Shown: positions 9,101 to 16,945 of the stretch, piece after piece
Layout: every line of letters starts with the position of its first letter
Numbering within the stretch: position 1 is the first letter of the stretch
Origin: Acuticoccus sp039189655
Lineage (GTDB): Bacteria > Pseudomonadota > Alphaproteobacteria > Rhizobiales > Amorphaceae
Assembly (NCBI GenBank): GCA_039189655.1
Contig: JBCCYN010000003.1
Location: 1-64,000 of the forward strand
Reading direction: 5' to 3'
Length of the DNA: 64,000 nucleotides
Notes under the pieces: generated by a model
Seen by the model: only the letters and a program-made list of their open reading frames with translations
Told to the model about the DNA's origin: nothing
Database searches by the model: none
Made by a program: the position numbers and the translations under genes

Positions 9101-9819
9101 TTGAAGCCAAAGGGGTTTTAGGTCTTTGGCGCGCCCAATCCGACGGCGACGACATTGTGCTTTACGGCGGTGACGGGGCGGAACTCACACGCTTTCATAC
9201 CCTTCGACAGCAAATCGCTCGCGCCGGTGACCGGGCAAATGTGGCGCTTTCGGACTTCATCGCACCCATTGGCGGGCCTGACGACTTCTTGGGCGGGTTC
9301 TGTGTGACTGCCGGCATCGGTGAACAGGAGGTGGCGGCGCGCTTCGACGCTGCCGGAGATGACTACGGCAAAATCCTTTGCCAATCGTTGTCCGATAGGC
9401 TTGCCGAAGCGTTCGCGGAATACGCTCACCTCATCGTGCGGCGCGAGTTTTGGGGCTACGGGGCTAACGAAAACCTCAGCTGCGAGGAACTTATCGCCGA
9501 GCACTACGCCGGTATTCGTCCCGCGCCTGGCTACCCCGCCCAACCCGATCATACAGAAAAACGCACTTTGTTTTCCCTCCTGGAAGCGGAGGAACGCACC
9601 GGGGTCGCGCTCACAGAGAGCTGCGCCATGTGGCCGGCCTCATCCGTTTCGGGCCTTTACTTCTCCCACCATGACAGTTTCTATTTCGGCATAGGCAAAA
9701 TAGAGCGCGATCAGGTGGAGGATTACGCAAGGCGCAAGGGTTGGGATGTGGCGGAGGCGGAGCGCTGGCTGGCGCCAATCCTCAACTACCAGCCATCGGC
9801 GCTCTTGGAGGCTGCCTGA
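6130..9819 (+). CDS. metH: cobalamin-dependent methionine synthase
   Basis: Transfers the methyl group of 5-methyl-THF to homocysteine through methylcobalamin. All four modules are present in 1229 residues. The homocysteine-binding barrel spans about 1-325, with zinc cysteines in GLNCALGA and GGCCGTTPEHI. The pterin barrel (about 350-610) starts near NVGERTNVTGS. The B12 cap and B12 domain span about 650-880, with axial ligand His758 in DVHDIGKN. The C-terminal reactivation domain has RPAPGYPAQPDH, which binds AdoMet. Intact, with no frameshift. It is the third gene of the ArsR-metF-metH operon and is presumably controlled by the same operator. Confidence 0.98.
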   Translation: MTYDLAREAQRRILIMDGAMGTMIQAERFGEDDFVAAGQDRAIHTDAPQKGNNDLLVLTQPATVKEIHCAYLRAGADIVATNTFSSTRIAQADYALEDRVYDLNFAGARLARAAADQVTDETGLKRYVAGAIGPTNRTLSISPDVNDPGFRAVTFQEMADAYAEAARALVEGGADVILVETIFDTLNAKAAIFGIEGLFAAGLKRVPLMISGTITDRSGRTLSGQTPTAFWNSVRHADPFSVGLNCALGAAEMRAHADELSRVAGTLICVYPNAGLPNEMGEYDESPEFMAGQLRGFGEAGLLNIVGGCCGTTPEHIAALREVVADIPPRRLPEPRTVMQLSGLEPFALTKDIPFVNVGERTNVTGSARFRKLIKEGDYATALEVARDQVENGAQIIDVNMDEGLLDSKEAMATFLKLVASEPDIARVPVMVDSSKWEVIEEGLRQVQGKAVVNSISLKEGEELFLEQASLVRRYGAAVVVMAFDEDGQADSFERKTQICARSYKLLTQTAGIAPEDIIFDPNIFAVATGIEEHNDYGVAFIEATRWIREHCPGAHVSGGVSNLSFSFRGNNQVREAMHSVFLYHAIKAGMDMGIVNAGQLAVYDDLDSELRELCEDVVLNRRSDATERLLDAADRWKGGEGAKRKTDLTWREEPVRSRLRHALVHGITEFIEADVEEARQAASRPLEVIEGPLMDGMNVVGDLFGAGKMFLPQVVKSARVMKQAVAYLLPFMEAEKEGNARSVAGKVLLATVKGDVHDIGKNIVGVVLQCNNYDVIDLGVMVPATTILETAQKEEVDIIGLSGLITPSLDEMCHVAAEMERTGFDRPLLIGGATTSKIHTAVKIHPNYKAGQTVYVTDASRAVGVCSRLMGDRAAYQSEVAAEYKSVAERYLRGQTEKKRLSIAEARGNRFAIDWANYAPPAPKAIGLRSISVPLATLVPYIDWTPFFSAWEIKGAYPRVLDDKRYGEAARSLFSDAKAMLDDMVRGEWLEAKGVLGLWRAQSDGDDIVLYGGDGAELTRFHTLRQQIARAGDRANVALSDFIAPIGGPDDFLGGFCVTAGIGEQEVAARFDAAGDDYGKILCQSLSDRLAEAFAEYAHLIVRREFWGYGANENLSCEELIAEHYAGIRPAPGYPAQPDHTEKRTLFSLLEAEERTGVALTESCAMWPASSVSGLYFSHHDSFYFGIGKIERDQVEDYARRKGWDVAEAERWLAPILNYQPSALLEAA

Positions 9820-9840
9820 GGCGCGCCGGAAAGGATTTTT

Positions 9841-10707
9841 GTGCGCCTCGCAATAGTTGCCGCGACACTTTCATTCGCCCTCGCCGCACCAAATCCGGTG
9901 AGCGCTCAGACCTCCTGCGGACAGTATAACTTCGCAGTCCCTTTTGCGGCTGCATTTCTTGCCGGCGAGCCCTTCGAAGAGGCGTCTAAGGCGGCCGAGA
10001 CCATCACCACCATTGCCGATGGCGCATGCCACCAGGACGCCCTTTTGAAAGCGCTGAAGCCGCAGCTGGGCGAGGTGGTGGGTTATAAGGCCGCTGCTAC
10101 ATCGGAGGGCGCGCAAAAACAGTTGGGCCTAGACGGGCCGGTGTTGGGGATTTTCCTAGAAAAAATGCTCCTCGACAGTGGCGCTACCGTGAAGGTGGAC
10201 GATGGGGCGCGGCTCATTTTCGAGCTTGATCTCCTGGTACGGGTGGCCGATCCGGCGCTGGGCGAGGCACAAACGCGGGAAGAAGCCCTTGCTGGGATCG
10301 ACGCCGTGATCCCATTCATTGAACTGGGCGACCTGATGGCGGCCAAAGGGGCTGCGATCACCGGTCCGCTGGTTCAGGCGATGAACGCTGGGGCCCGGTT
10401 CGGCATCGTCGGTGAACCCATCGCCACGACGGGCATGACGGCGGAAAGCCTAGCCGGTTCGAGCGGGCAGCTCTTGCTGGACGGAGCGGTGGTCGCCGAA
10501 GCGCCCGCAACGGCGCTCCTCGGTCACCCCCTGGACGCGGTGCTTTGGGTTGCTCAGGCCACAAACTCGCGCGGTATGGCGCTCAAAAAAGGCGATGTTC
10601 TAAGCCTCGGTTCCCTTGGGCGCTTTCAGCTCGCCGCGCCGGGCGTGGTGGATGCAACCTATGAATTTGGTGACCTGAAAGGGGCCGCGAACGTTACGCT
10701 GGAGTAG
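9841..10707 (+). CDS. 2-keto-4-pentenoate hydratase-like protein (FAH superfamily) with signal peptide
   Basis: A 288-residue protein of the MhpD/fumarylacetoacetate-hydrolase fold; conserved stretches include GYKAA, ARLIFELDLLVRV and FIELGDL. Cytosolic relatives hydrate 2-hydroxypenta-2,4-dienoate in aromatic catabolism. Here a clear signal peptide (residues about 1-22, ending V-S-A before Q-T) points to periplasmic export, so a classical meta-cleavage role is unlikely and the substrate is unknown. It starts with GTG, 21 bases after metH. Its last 14 bases overlap the end of the convergent sulfotransferase-like gene. Confidence 0.75.
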   Translation: MRLAIVAATLSFALAAPNPVSAQTSCGQYNFAVPFAAAFLAGEPFEEASKAAETITTIADGACHQDALLKALKPQLGEVVGYKAAATSEGAQKQLGLDGPVLGIFLEKMLLDSGATVKVDDGARLIFELDLLVRVADPALGEAQTREEALAGIDAVIPFIELGDLMAAKGAAITGPLVQAMNAGARFGIVGEPIATTGMTAESLAGSSGQLLLDGAVVAEAPATALLGHPLDAVLWVAQATNSRGMALKKGDVLSLGSLGRFQLAAPGVVDATYEFGDLKGAANVTLE

Positions 10708-11482
10708 TGGCTTCGTTTTCGCCGCCGGCCCCGGCCCCCGCCCCCGCGCCTTCACCTGGACCTGCGGGACGCTCATAGCCGATCTCGTTGTAGAGGAACC
10801 ATTCGGCCTGGATGAGCCGCTGCCGGGCGTCTTCATCGAGCCGCAATGGTATGGCCGGCGATGTGTTGGTGGGTTGTGAAGCGAGCAAATCGTCCGTGGC
10901 GGCATCGACGTCGATGAGAAACGGTCTTAGCGGACCTCGGCAAAGCTCCATAAGGTCTTCTGAGAGCCGTTCCTGACGCACGAAAGCGCGCGGGAGTTTT
11001 CGCCTTCGATAGATTCGCACGACGTCTTGGCGGGTCTGCATCCTCCTCATCAGTCCCTTTGGCTTTGGGAGTGCGAGCGATAGGAACCGAAAGGTTTGAA
11101 AGCCATAGACCTCCGCGTTTTCACGACAGAACATGTATCCCAACAGTTCGGCATTTTCCGGCGCTAGAACGAAACGCAACCAGTCCGAAAAGAGTTCGCC
11201 ATTCCCTGCGTAGAGGCGATCGACTTCAGGGTTCTGTCGCACGAGTTCGGCGAACCGTCCGCGGCGCTTTCTCCCGAACCTGTAAAGGCTGCCATATTGG
11301 GATAGGGGATTTCTAACAGAGATAAAGTAAAACTTACTTTCTGCCGTTACGTTTTCTTTGATGCTACCATGCCTGATGGTTTGGCCTGCCGGTAGCTTTA
11401 TATGTTTTCGCAGAAAAGCACCGATGAAGGTTGAACCGGTCTTCTGCACATCAAGGTAACAAAAGGGCCCGAAATCTAGCAC
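10694..11482 (-). CDS. sulfotransferase-family protein (hypothetical)
   Basis: A 262-residue protein with two motifs of PAPS-dependent sulfotransferases: VQKTGSTFIGAF near the N-terminus (5'-phosphosulfate loop) and SVRNPLSQYGSLYRF (3'-phosphate site). The acceptor cannot be inferred; bacterial relatives often act on glycans or lipids, or are uncharacterised. It starts with GTG preceded by a strong AGAGGGGG site, 12 bases after coaA, so it may be the last gene of the his-coaA transcript. The C-terminus is a Gly/Ala/Glu-rich run (about 240-262) whose DNA overlaps the convergent hydratase-like gene. Confidence 0.65.
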   Translation of the reverse strand: MLDFGPFCYLDVQKTGSTFIGAFLRKHIKLPAGQTIRHGSIKENVTAESKFYFISVRNPLSQYGSLYRFGRKRRGRFAELVRQNPEVDRLYAGNGELFSDWLRFVLAPENAELLGYMFCRENAEVYGFQTFRFLSLALPKPKGLMRRMQTRQDVVRIYRRRKLPRAFVRQERLSEDLMELCRGPLRPFLIDVDAATDDLLASQPTNTSPAIPLRLDEDARQRLIQAEWFLYNEIGYERPAGPGEGAGAGAGAGGENEATTPA

Positions 11483-11494
11483 CGCGCCCCCTCT

Positions 11495-12475
11495 TCAGAT
11501 GCGCCGAAGTGCGACCTTGGTGATGCGATGTTCAGAGTCTTTGGCCAGCACAAGGTCGGCGCGAAGCTTCGTGGGCCCCACATTCTCCCGCAGGTTTTTG
11601 AGGTTTATACTCTGCCAAAGTCCAAGCGCGGTGTTTTCGGCTTCGCCGTCCGAGAGGTGGGCGAACTTATGAAAGTATGAGCGAGGATCGGTAAAGCGAC
11701 GCTGCTGCAGGCGCTTGAAACGGGTAATGTACCAGCGCTCCAAATCATCTTCGGCCGCGTCCAGATAGATGGAGAAATCAAAGAAGTCCGAAACGAACGG
11801 CACGCGGGGCCGCTCGAAGGACAGCCGGGTTGTCTGGAGGACGTTAAGGCCTTCCACGATGAGGATGTCCGGCTGATCGATGGTGAGGAGTTTGCCGGGC
11901 ACCCGATCGTAGGTGAGGTGGGAGTAGACCGGGGCGGTCACGCACGGCTCGCCGGCTTTGATGTCCCGCAGGAATTTTATGAGGGCGTGGACGTCGTAGC
12001 TCTCCGGAAAACCCTTTCGGTTCATGATCCCTTGGGATTCCAGATGAGCGTTGGGCCACAAAAAGCCGTCGGTGGTGACAAGATCCACCTTTGGCTGGTT
12101 CGGCCAGCGTCGGATCAGCTCCTGGAGAAGTTTCGCCGTGGTGGTCTTGCCCACCGCGACCGAGCCGGCGATGCCGATGATGAAGGGAACAGCCGCATCG
12201 TCGCGGCCAAGAAAGTTGTGCGTCGCCTGGTGAAGATTTTGGGTGGCCGACACGTAGTAGGTGAGGAGGCGCGATACAGGCAGGTAGATGGTCTCCACCT
12301 GCTCCGGCTCCACGCGGTCGTTAAAGCCCTGGAGGGCGACGACTTCGTCCACCGACAGGGGCATGGGCTGATCGGCACGCAGCTCTGCCCAATCGATTTC
12401 CGAGAAGACGTGGAATGGGCCGAAATCATCTGGGGCGCCGGGCGGCGCGCCCGTTCCGTCAAGCCGGGCGTCCAT
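11495..12475 (-). CDS. coaA: pantothenate kinase, type I
   Basis: Phosphorylates pantothenate in the first committed step of coenzyme A synthesis. It has 326 residues with the P-loop GIAGSVAVGKTT at 101-112 and the CoaA hallmarks TTDGFLWPN, KGFPESYD and YFHKFAH. Length and motifs match the feedback-inhibited E. coli type. It follows hisE by 21 bases on the same strand, a his-coaA linkage that is common in Rhizobiales. Confidence 0.97.
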   Translation of the reverse strand: MDARLDGTGAPPGAPDDFGPFHVFSEIDWAELRADQPMPLSVDEVVALQGFNDRVEPEQVETIYLPVSRLLTYYVSATQNLHQATHNFLGRDDAAVPFIIGIAGSVAVGKTTTAKLLQELIRRWPNQPKVDLVTTDGFLWPNAHLESQGIMNRKGFPESYDVHALIKFLRDIKAGEPCVTAPVYSHLTYDRVPGKLLTIDQPDILIVEGLNVLQTTRLSFERPRVPFVSDFFDFSIYLDAAEDDLERWYITRFKRLQQRRFTDPRSYFHKFAHLSDGEAENTALGLWQSINLKNLRENVGPTKLRADLVLAKDSEHRITKVALRRI

Positions 12476-12496
12476 GGTATTTCCTGCTTCGTGGTG

Positions 12497-12823
12497 TCAT
12501 GGCCTAAGGGGGCGGCTCGCCTTCTCCTCAAGTCCGGATTGCCCGGTGCGTTGCGACAGTTCTGCGAACACATCTGCCCACGTGAGGCCGCTCACTGCAA
12601 GAAGCACGGTAAGGTGAAAGACCACATCGGCGGCTTCTGCGTTAAGCGCTGATTTTTCGCCCTTTACAGCAGCGATGACCGTCTCGACGGCTTCTTCGCC
12701 AAATTTTTCCGCGCATTTGTCGACGCCTTTGGCCGCCAGCTCCCGGGTGTAGGATTTTGCGGCCTCGTTTTTCAGGCGGTCGTGCACGATGGCTTCAAGG
12801 GCTTCCACGGAAAAGTCAGCCAT
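12497..12823 (-). CDS. hisE: phosphoribosyl-ATP pyrophosphatase
   Basis: Second step of histidine synthesis: hydrolyses phosphoribosyl-ATP to phosphoribosyl-AMP. It is a MazG-like all-alpha protein of 108 residues with KCAEKFGEEAVETVIAA and NAEAADVVFHL, which carry the metal-binding Glu/Asp residues. The start M-A-D-F at 12823 was chosen over an upstream in-frame Met at 12847, because family members begin here and it overlaps the hisF stop by eight bases, suggesting coupling. Confidence 0.93.
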   Translation of the reverse strand: MADFSVEALEAIVHDRLKNEAAKSYTRELAAKGVDKCAEKFGEEAVETVIAAVKGEKSALNAEAADVVFHLTVLLAVSGLTWADVFAELSQRTGQSGLEEKASRPLRP

Positions 12824-13604
12824 GGGCCATTTCCTCACCGAGCCCATCGAGGCGGACCGGAATACCGGCCCTGTGCATGTGGGTCTTCGCGTCGGCTATG
12901 GTGAAGGTGCCGAAGTGGAAAATGGACGCTGCAAGCACGGCTTCCGCACCCCCCTCCCGCACGGCATCCACCAGATGGTCGAGGGTACCGGCGCCTCCGG
13001 ACGCGATCACGGGGATGGTCACGGCATCGGCGACGGCGCGGTTGAGGTGATTGTCAAAGCCTTCCTTGGTGCCGTCCGCATCCATGGAGGTGAGGAGGAT
13101 TTCACCGGCCCCGAACTCGGCCATCTGGCGGGCGAACGCCACGGCATCTATGCCCGTCGGCCGGCGCCCGCCATGGGTGAAAATCTCCCATCGACCCAGC
13201 TCCACCCGTTTGGCGTCGATGGCGACGACGATGCATTGGGCGCCGAATTTTTCTGACGCTTTCGCCACGAAGGTGGGCTCGCGCACTGCCGCGGTGTTGA
13301 TGGACACCTTGTCCGCTCCGGCCAGGAGGAGGGCACGAATGTCGCCGATCTCCCGCACGCCGCCACCCACGGTGAGGGGCATGAAACAGCACTCGGCGGT
13401 GCGGCCCACCACATCAAGGAGGATCGAGCGCTCCTCATGGCTCGCGGTAATATCAAGGAATGTGAGTTCGTCCGCTCCGGCGGCGTCGTAGGCTTGGGCG
13501 GCCTCCACGGGATCCCCCGCGTCAATGAGGTTTTGAAATCTGACGCCTTTTACCACGCGTCCCTCGGCCACATCGAGGCAAGGTATCACCCGCTTTTTCA
13601 GCAC
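12816..13604 (-). CDS. hisF: imidazole glycerol phosphate synthase, cyclase subunit
   Basis: Barrel subunit of IGP synthase. It takes ammonia made by HisH and closes the imidazole ring, releasing AICAR. It has 262 residues; catalytic aspartates are Asp11 (CLDVAEGRVVKG) and Asp130 (VAIDAK), and the phosphate loops GGG and SGGAGT are present. It overlaps hisA upstream and hisE downstream by seven or eight bases, consistent with tight translational coupling in the his operon. Confidence 0.97.
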   Translation of the reverse strand: MLKKRVIPCLDVAEGRVVKGVRFQNLIDAGDPVEAAQAYDAAGADELTFLDITASHEERSILLDVVGRTAECCFMPLTVGGGVREIGDIRALLLAGADKVSINTAAVREPTFVAKASEKFGAQCIVVAIDAKRVELGRWEIFTHGGRRPTGIDAVAFARQMAEFGAGEILLTSMDADGTKEGFDNHLNRAVADAVTIPVIASGGAGTLDHLVDAVREGGAEAVLAASIFHFGTFTIADAKTHMHRAGIPVRLDGLGEEMAHG

Positions 13605-14338
13605 GAGGTAGCTCCCGCCCCGGTTGCGGCCAGCGCTGCGCTTGCGTCAACTCGCCCGTCATAGAGCGCCCGGCCGAGGATTGCGCCCTCCAATGTCGCA
13701 GCATCCGGCTGGGCGAGGCGGGCAATGTCGTCCATGCCCGAGAAACCGCCCGACGCGATCAGCGGCACGGAGACTTCTGTGGCAATTTTGAGCGTTTCAG
13801 AAAGGTTGAGCCCGCTCAGCATGCCATCGCGTCCAATGTCGGTGTGGACGATCGCAGCAACACCCGCGCCCTCGTAGCGCTGGGCAAGTTCGCTCGCGGC
13901 AAGGTCTGTGGCGTCCGCCCAGCCCTCCACCGAAACCCGCCCGTTTCGCGCATCGATCCCCACCACCACCTGCTCCGGAAAAGCCCGTGCCGCCTCGCGC
14001 ACGAGGTCAGGGTTGCGCGCCGCTGCGGTGCCGAGGATCACTCGGCTCACCCCGCGTGAAAGCCAACCCTCTATGGCCGCCATGGTGCGGATGCCGCCGC
14101 CGAGCTGGACCGGGCGATCGGTGTTTTTGAGAATGTCTGACACCGCCGACGCGTTGCGGCTGCCGCCTTCGAACGCGCCGTTAAGGTCCACCACGTGGAG
14201 CCACAAAAAGCCAAGCTTTGCAAAGCGGGCAGCGGTCTCCCCAGGGCTTCCATCGAAGACTGTGGCGCGGTCCATTTCGCCCTGCTCCAGCCGAACGCAG
14301 CGCCCGTCTTTCAGGTCGATCGCCGGAAACAGGATCAC
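13598..14338 (-). CDS. hisA: ProFAR isomerase (phosphoribosylformimino-AICAR-phosphate isomerase)
   Basis: Amadori isomerase of histidine synthesis. The GTG at 14338 was chosen, giving M-I-L-F-P-A-I-D-L-K-D-G, the standard N-terminus, with a four-base GTGA overlap with the hisH stop; another in-frame GTG at 14347 would add three residues. The product has 246 residues, catalytic Asp8 and about Asp129 (VGIDAR), and barrel phosphate loops GGGIR and ASGGFS. It is a paralogue of HisF, as always in this pathway. Confidence 0.96.
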   Translation of the reverse strand: MILFPAIDLKDGRCVRLEQGEMDRATVFDGSPGETAARFAKLGFLWLHVVDLNGAFEGGSRNASAVSDILKNTDRPVQLGGGIRTMAAIEGWLSRGVSRVILGTAAARNPDLVREAARAFPEQVVVGIDARNGRVSVEGWADATDLAASELAQRYEGAGVAAIVHTDIGRDGMLSGLNLSETLKIATEVSVPLIASGGFSGMDDIARLAQPDAATLEGAILGRALYDGRVDASAALAATGAGATSC

Positions 14339-14985
14339 GGCGACCACTCCAAAAAATTTCCGATGAGCGCAAGGCCGAGTTTTTGGCTTTTTTCCGGGTG
14401 GAACTGGGTGCCGACGATATTGGCGTCTCCGACCACCGCCGCGAAGGGCTCACCGTGATCGGAACGGGCAAGCACGGCGTCAGACTGCTCCGGTTCGATG
14501 ACGTAGGAGTGCACAAAATAGGCGTGCCAGCCGTTGTCGCCCGTTGGTATGCCGGCGAGCACCGGATGGGGGCGAACCTCGCGAATGACGTTCCATCCCA
14601 TGTGGGGAATTTTTTGCGTCGCGTGAGCAGGCTCCAGCCGGCGCACATCGCCAGCAATCCAATCGAACCCCTTGGCGACTTTGTGCTCCAAGCCACGGGT
14701 TGCCAGAAGCTGCATACCCACGCACACCCCCAGCATCGGAACCGCACGATCACGCACGGCTTCCGTGAACGCCTGCACCATGCCCGGCGTATCGTTGAGC
14801 CCCGCCATGCAGTCGGCAAAGGCACCCACGCCCGGTAGGACGACGCGATCTGCTGCGCCCACTTCTTCAGGGTTGGCCGAGACCACGATGTCGCCGCTGA
14901 AACCGCGCTCGCGGGCGGCCCTTTGGAACGCCTTCTGGGCGGACCTCAGGTTGCCCGAGCCGTAGTCGATGATGACGACACTCAC
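14335..14985 (-). CDS. hisH: imidazole glycerol phosphate synthase, glutaminase subunit
   Basis: Class I glutamine amidotransferase that supplies ammonia to HisF. The triad is visible: Cys88 in GVCVGMQLL, His196 and Glu198 in GTQFHPEKS. The start is the GTG at 14985 (V-S-V-V-I-I-D-Y-G-S-G-N), which overlaps the DUF2628 stop as GTGA. An upstream in-frame start at 15039 would add 18 residues that the family lacks. The product has 216 residues, the normal length. Confidence 0.95.
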   Translation of the reverse strand: MSVVIIDYGSGNLRSAQKAFQRAARERGFSGDIVVSANPEEVGAADRVVLPGVGAFADCMAGLNDTPGMVQAFTEAVRDRAVPMLGVCVGMQLLATRGLEHKVAKGFDWIAGDVRRLEPAHATQKIPHMGWNVIREVRPHPVLAGIPTGDNGWHAYFVHSYVIEPEQSDAVLARSDHGEPFAAVVGDANIVGTQFHPEKSQKLGLALIGNFLEWSP

Positions 14986-15458
14986 CGCGGCCCCTCGGGA
15001 AATAACCCCAGGACGGGAGGCGTCGGGCGTGTGCCCCACGGCGCATAAGGGGTTTGCGGGTTTGGCTTGCTTGGCGGTGGGGGCGGGGCAAAGCGATCGT
15101 TATAGTATCGGCGTTCAGCGGTCTCGAACCGCCGGCCTTCCACCACGGCGACCAGTTGCCAACCCCTGCGCGCCAACGCCCAACGGCGCAGGCTTCTTGC
15201 CTCGAACCCAAACCAAAGCGTGAGGAGAAGCGAGACCGATCCGGCCGCGTTTTCCCCCAGGAATGCGACAGCTGCCCCGTTTGCCGCGCCGAACACCACC
15301 AGATAGGCGATCAGCACGACGAACATCCCGTGGCTCAGCAACCACAGGGGACCGAAGAGGAAGGCGAAGAACGAAAAGCTGTCGCGCACAAAGATCGCCC
15401 GCTCCGCCCGCTGGTCGCCGGTGAACTTATCGTGCTCCCACACTGTCCAAACTGCCAT
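14982..15458 (-). CDS. DUF2628 membrane protein of the his operon
   Basis: A 158-residue protein of unknown function. The N-terminal part has two or three hydrophobic segments (about 28-70 and 76-92, including FFAFLFGPLWLLSHG, the DUF2628 signature). A cytoplasmic Pro-rich C-terminus follows (a run of prolines near residue 125). It lies between hisB and hisH and overlaps hisH by four bases. This position is conserved in Rhizobiales his operons and is the main support for calling it real. No role in histidine synthesis is established. Confidence 0.8.
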   Translation of the reverse strand: MAVWTVWEHDKFTGDQRAERAIFVRDSFSFFAFLFGPLWLLSHGMFVVLIAYLVVFGAANGAAVAFLGENAAGSVSLLLTLWFGFEARSLRRWALARRGWQLVAVVEGRRFETAERRYYNDRFAPPPPPSKPNPQTPYAPWGTRPTPPVLGLFPEGPR

Positions 15459-15494
15459 GGCGTCTACTCCTTCGCCGCGTTCTGGCTGCTTTGT

Positions 15495-16088
15495 TCAGAG
15501 CGTGCCCTTGGTGGAGGGCAAGCCACCGTCGCCTGAAAACGCCACCGCACCCCGCAGTGCGCGTCCGACGCCTTTGAAGCAACTTTCGGCAATATGATGA
15601 TCGTTTTCACCATAGAGCGTCTCGATGTGAAGGGTGAGGCGACCGTTGATCGCCAATGCAGTGAAGAACTCGCGCACCAGCTGAGTGTCGAAGGTTCCGA
15701 TCTTGTCGGTCTGGAAATCGGTGCGGAACACCATGAAGGGGCGACCGGAGATGTCGAGCGCCACCCGCGTCAGCGCCTCGTCCATGGGAAGGAACGCATG
15801 GGCGTAGCGGGCGATGCCGCGTTTGTCGCCCAGCGCCTCAAGGATGGCTTGCCCCAACGCGATCCCCACATCTTCCACCGTGTGGTGGTCGTCGATGTGG
15901 GTGTCGCCTTCGGCTTCGATCTTCATGCCTATGCCGGAGTGGTGGGCGAGCTGGTCCAGCATGTGGTCGAAAAAGCCCACCCCGGTGGCCATGGAAGACG
16001 TTCCGCCGTCGAGGTCGACGGACGCATTGATCGCGGTTTCGTTGGTCTGCCGGGTGATGCTCGCGCGGCGGTTGGGCATTTGGGTCAT
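15495..16088 (-). CDS. hisB: imidazoleglycerol-phosphate dehydratase
   Basis: Manganese enzyme that dehydrates IGP to imidazole acetol phosphate. This is the monofunctional 197-residue form, without a histidinol phosphatase domain. Two metal-binding signatures are seen, DDHHTVEDVG and NDHHIAESCFKG, with GVGFFDHMLDQLAHH near the N-terminus. It is the first gene of the minus-strand his operon. The 81 bases to divergent pyrF must hold both promoters. Met4 at 16079 is an alternative start. Confidence 0.97.
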   Translation of the reverse strand: MTQMPNRRASITRQTNETAINASVDLDGGTSSMATGVGFFDHMLDQLAHHSGIGMKIEAEGDTHIDDHHTVEDVGIALGQAILEALGDKRGIARYAHAFLPMDEALTRVALDISGRPFMVFRTDFQTDKIGTFDTQLVREFFTALAINGRLTLHIETLYGENDHHIAESCFKGVGRALRGAVAFSGDGGLPSTKGTL

Positions 16089-16169
16089 AACGCGCGCCTG
16101 TTTAAGGCACGGCGTCGGCGGTGTCAGCCGCGTTTTTGCATCGACGAATCATGCTATTCCTTCCGCCGT

Positions 16170-16895
16170 ATGCATTTCCCCCATGCCCACAGCCGTTTGT
16201 GCCTCGCCCTGGACGTCACTGACAGGAAAAAGGCCGAAGCGCTCATCCTCGCCACCGAAGGGTCGGTGGGGATCTATAAAATTGGCCTAGAATTCGCGAT
16301 GGCGGGCGGTTTGGGGCTCGCCGCAGAGCTTGCCGCGGCCGGCCGCAGCGTTTTTTTGGACATGAAGCTCCTCGACATCGCCAACACCGTCGCCGGAGCG
16401 GTGCGATCGGCGGGCGCGCTGGGCGCGGACTACCTCACCGTTCACGCCTATCCCCAGGCGCTTGAAGCTGCCGTGGCGGCGCGCCCGCCGGGCCTTAAAA
16501 TCGTCGCTGTCACGGTCCTCACGTCCCTCGACGATGGGGATTTGTTGCGGGCAGGATATGCGACGTCTTCGGCGGACCTGGTCGCAAAGCGCATTGGCGA
16601 TGCTGCGGCGCTCGGGGTTGACGCTCTCGTGTGCTCCCCGAAGGAAGCGCCTGCGGCGCACAGTTCGGGCCTGTTGGTGATCACGCCAGGGGTCCGCCTT
16701 GAGAGCGACACGGCCGGCGACCAGAAACGGATTGCGACGCCGGATGCCGCCATTGAAGCGGGGGCCGACATTCTCGTGGTCGGGCGGCCCATCACCGCGG
16801 CACCCGACCCTGGCGCTGCCGCTCGGCGTTTTGTGGAAGCCATCGGCGCCGGGCTTGAGCGCCGAAACCGGAGCCCTGCATCCGTCGGCTGTTGA
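16170..16895 (+). CDS. pyrF: orotidine-5'-phosphate decarboxylase
   Basis: Last step of UMP synthesis. The catalytic Asp64-Lys66-Asp69 array sits in FLDMKLLDIANT, with substrate loops ALDV near the N-terminus, VTPGVR and VGRPIT. It has 241 residues, normal for a bacterial enzyme. The ATG at 16170 was chosen; the frame is open far upstream, but that part is antisense to hisB. It ends four bases into an upstream alternative start of the esterase gene, and the two lie close enough to be cotranscribed. Confidence 0.96.
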   Translation: MHFPHAHSRLCLALDVTDRKKAEALILATEGSVGIYKIGLEFAMAGGLGLAAELAAAGRSVFLDMKLLDIANTVAGAVRSAGALGADYLTVHAYPQALEAAVAARPPGLKIVAVTVLTSLDDGDLLRAGYATSSADLVAKRIGDAAALGVDALVCSPKEAPAAHSSGLLVITPGVRLESDTAGDQKRIATPDAAIEAGADILVVGRPITAAPDPGAAARRFVEAIGAGLERRNRSPASVGC

Positions 16896-16945
16896 CGCGG
16901 TCCATGGGTCGGTCACATTGGTGCAGGTCAGTGGTGGAGCGGCCC

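Noticed and set aside
15594..16169. Upstream extension of the pyrF frame
   Set aside because: It lies antisense to hisB, and pyrF homologues start near 16170.
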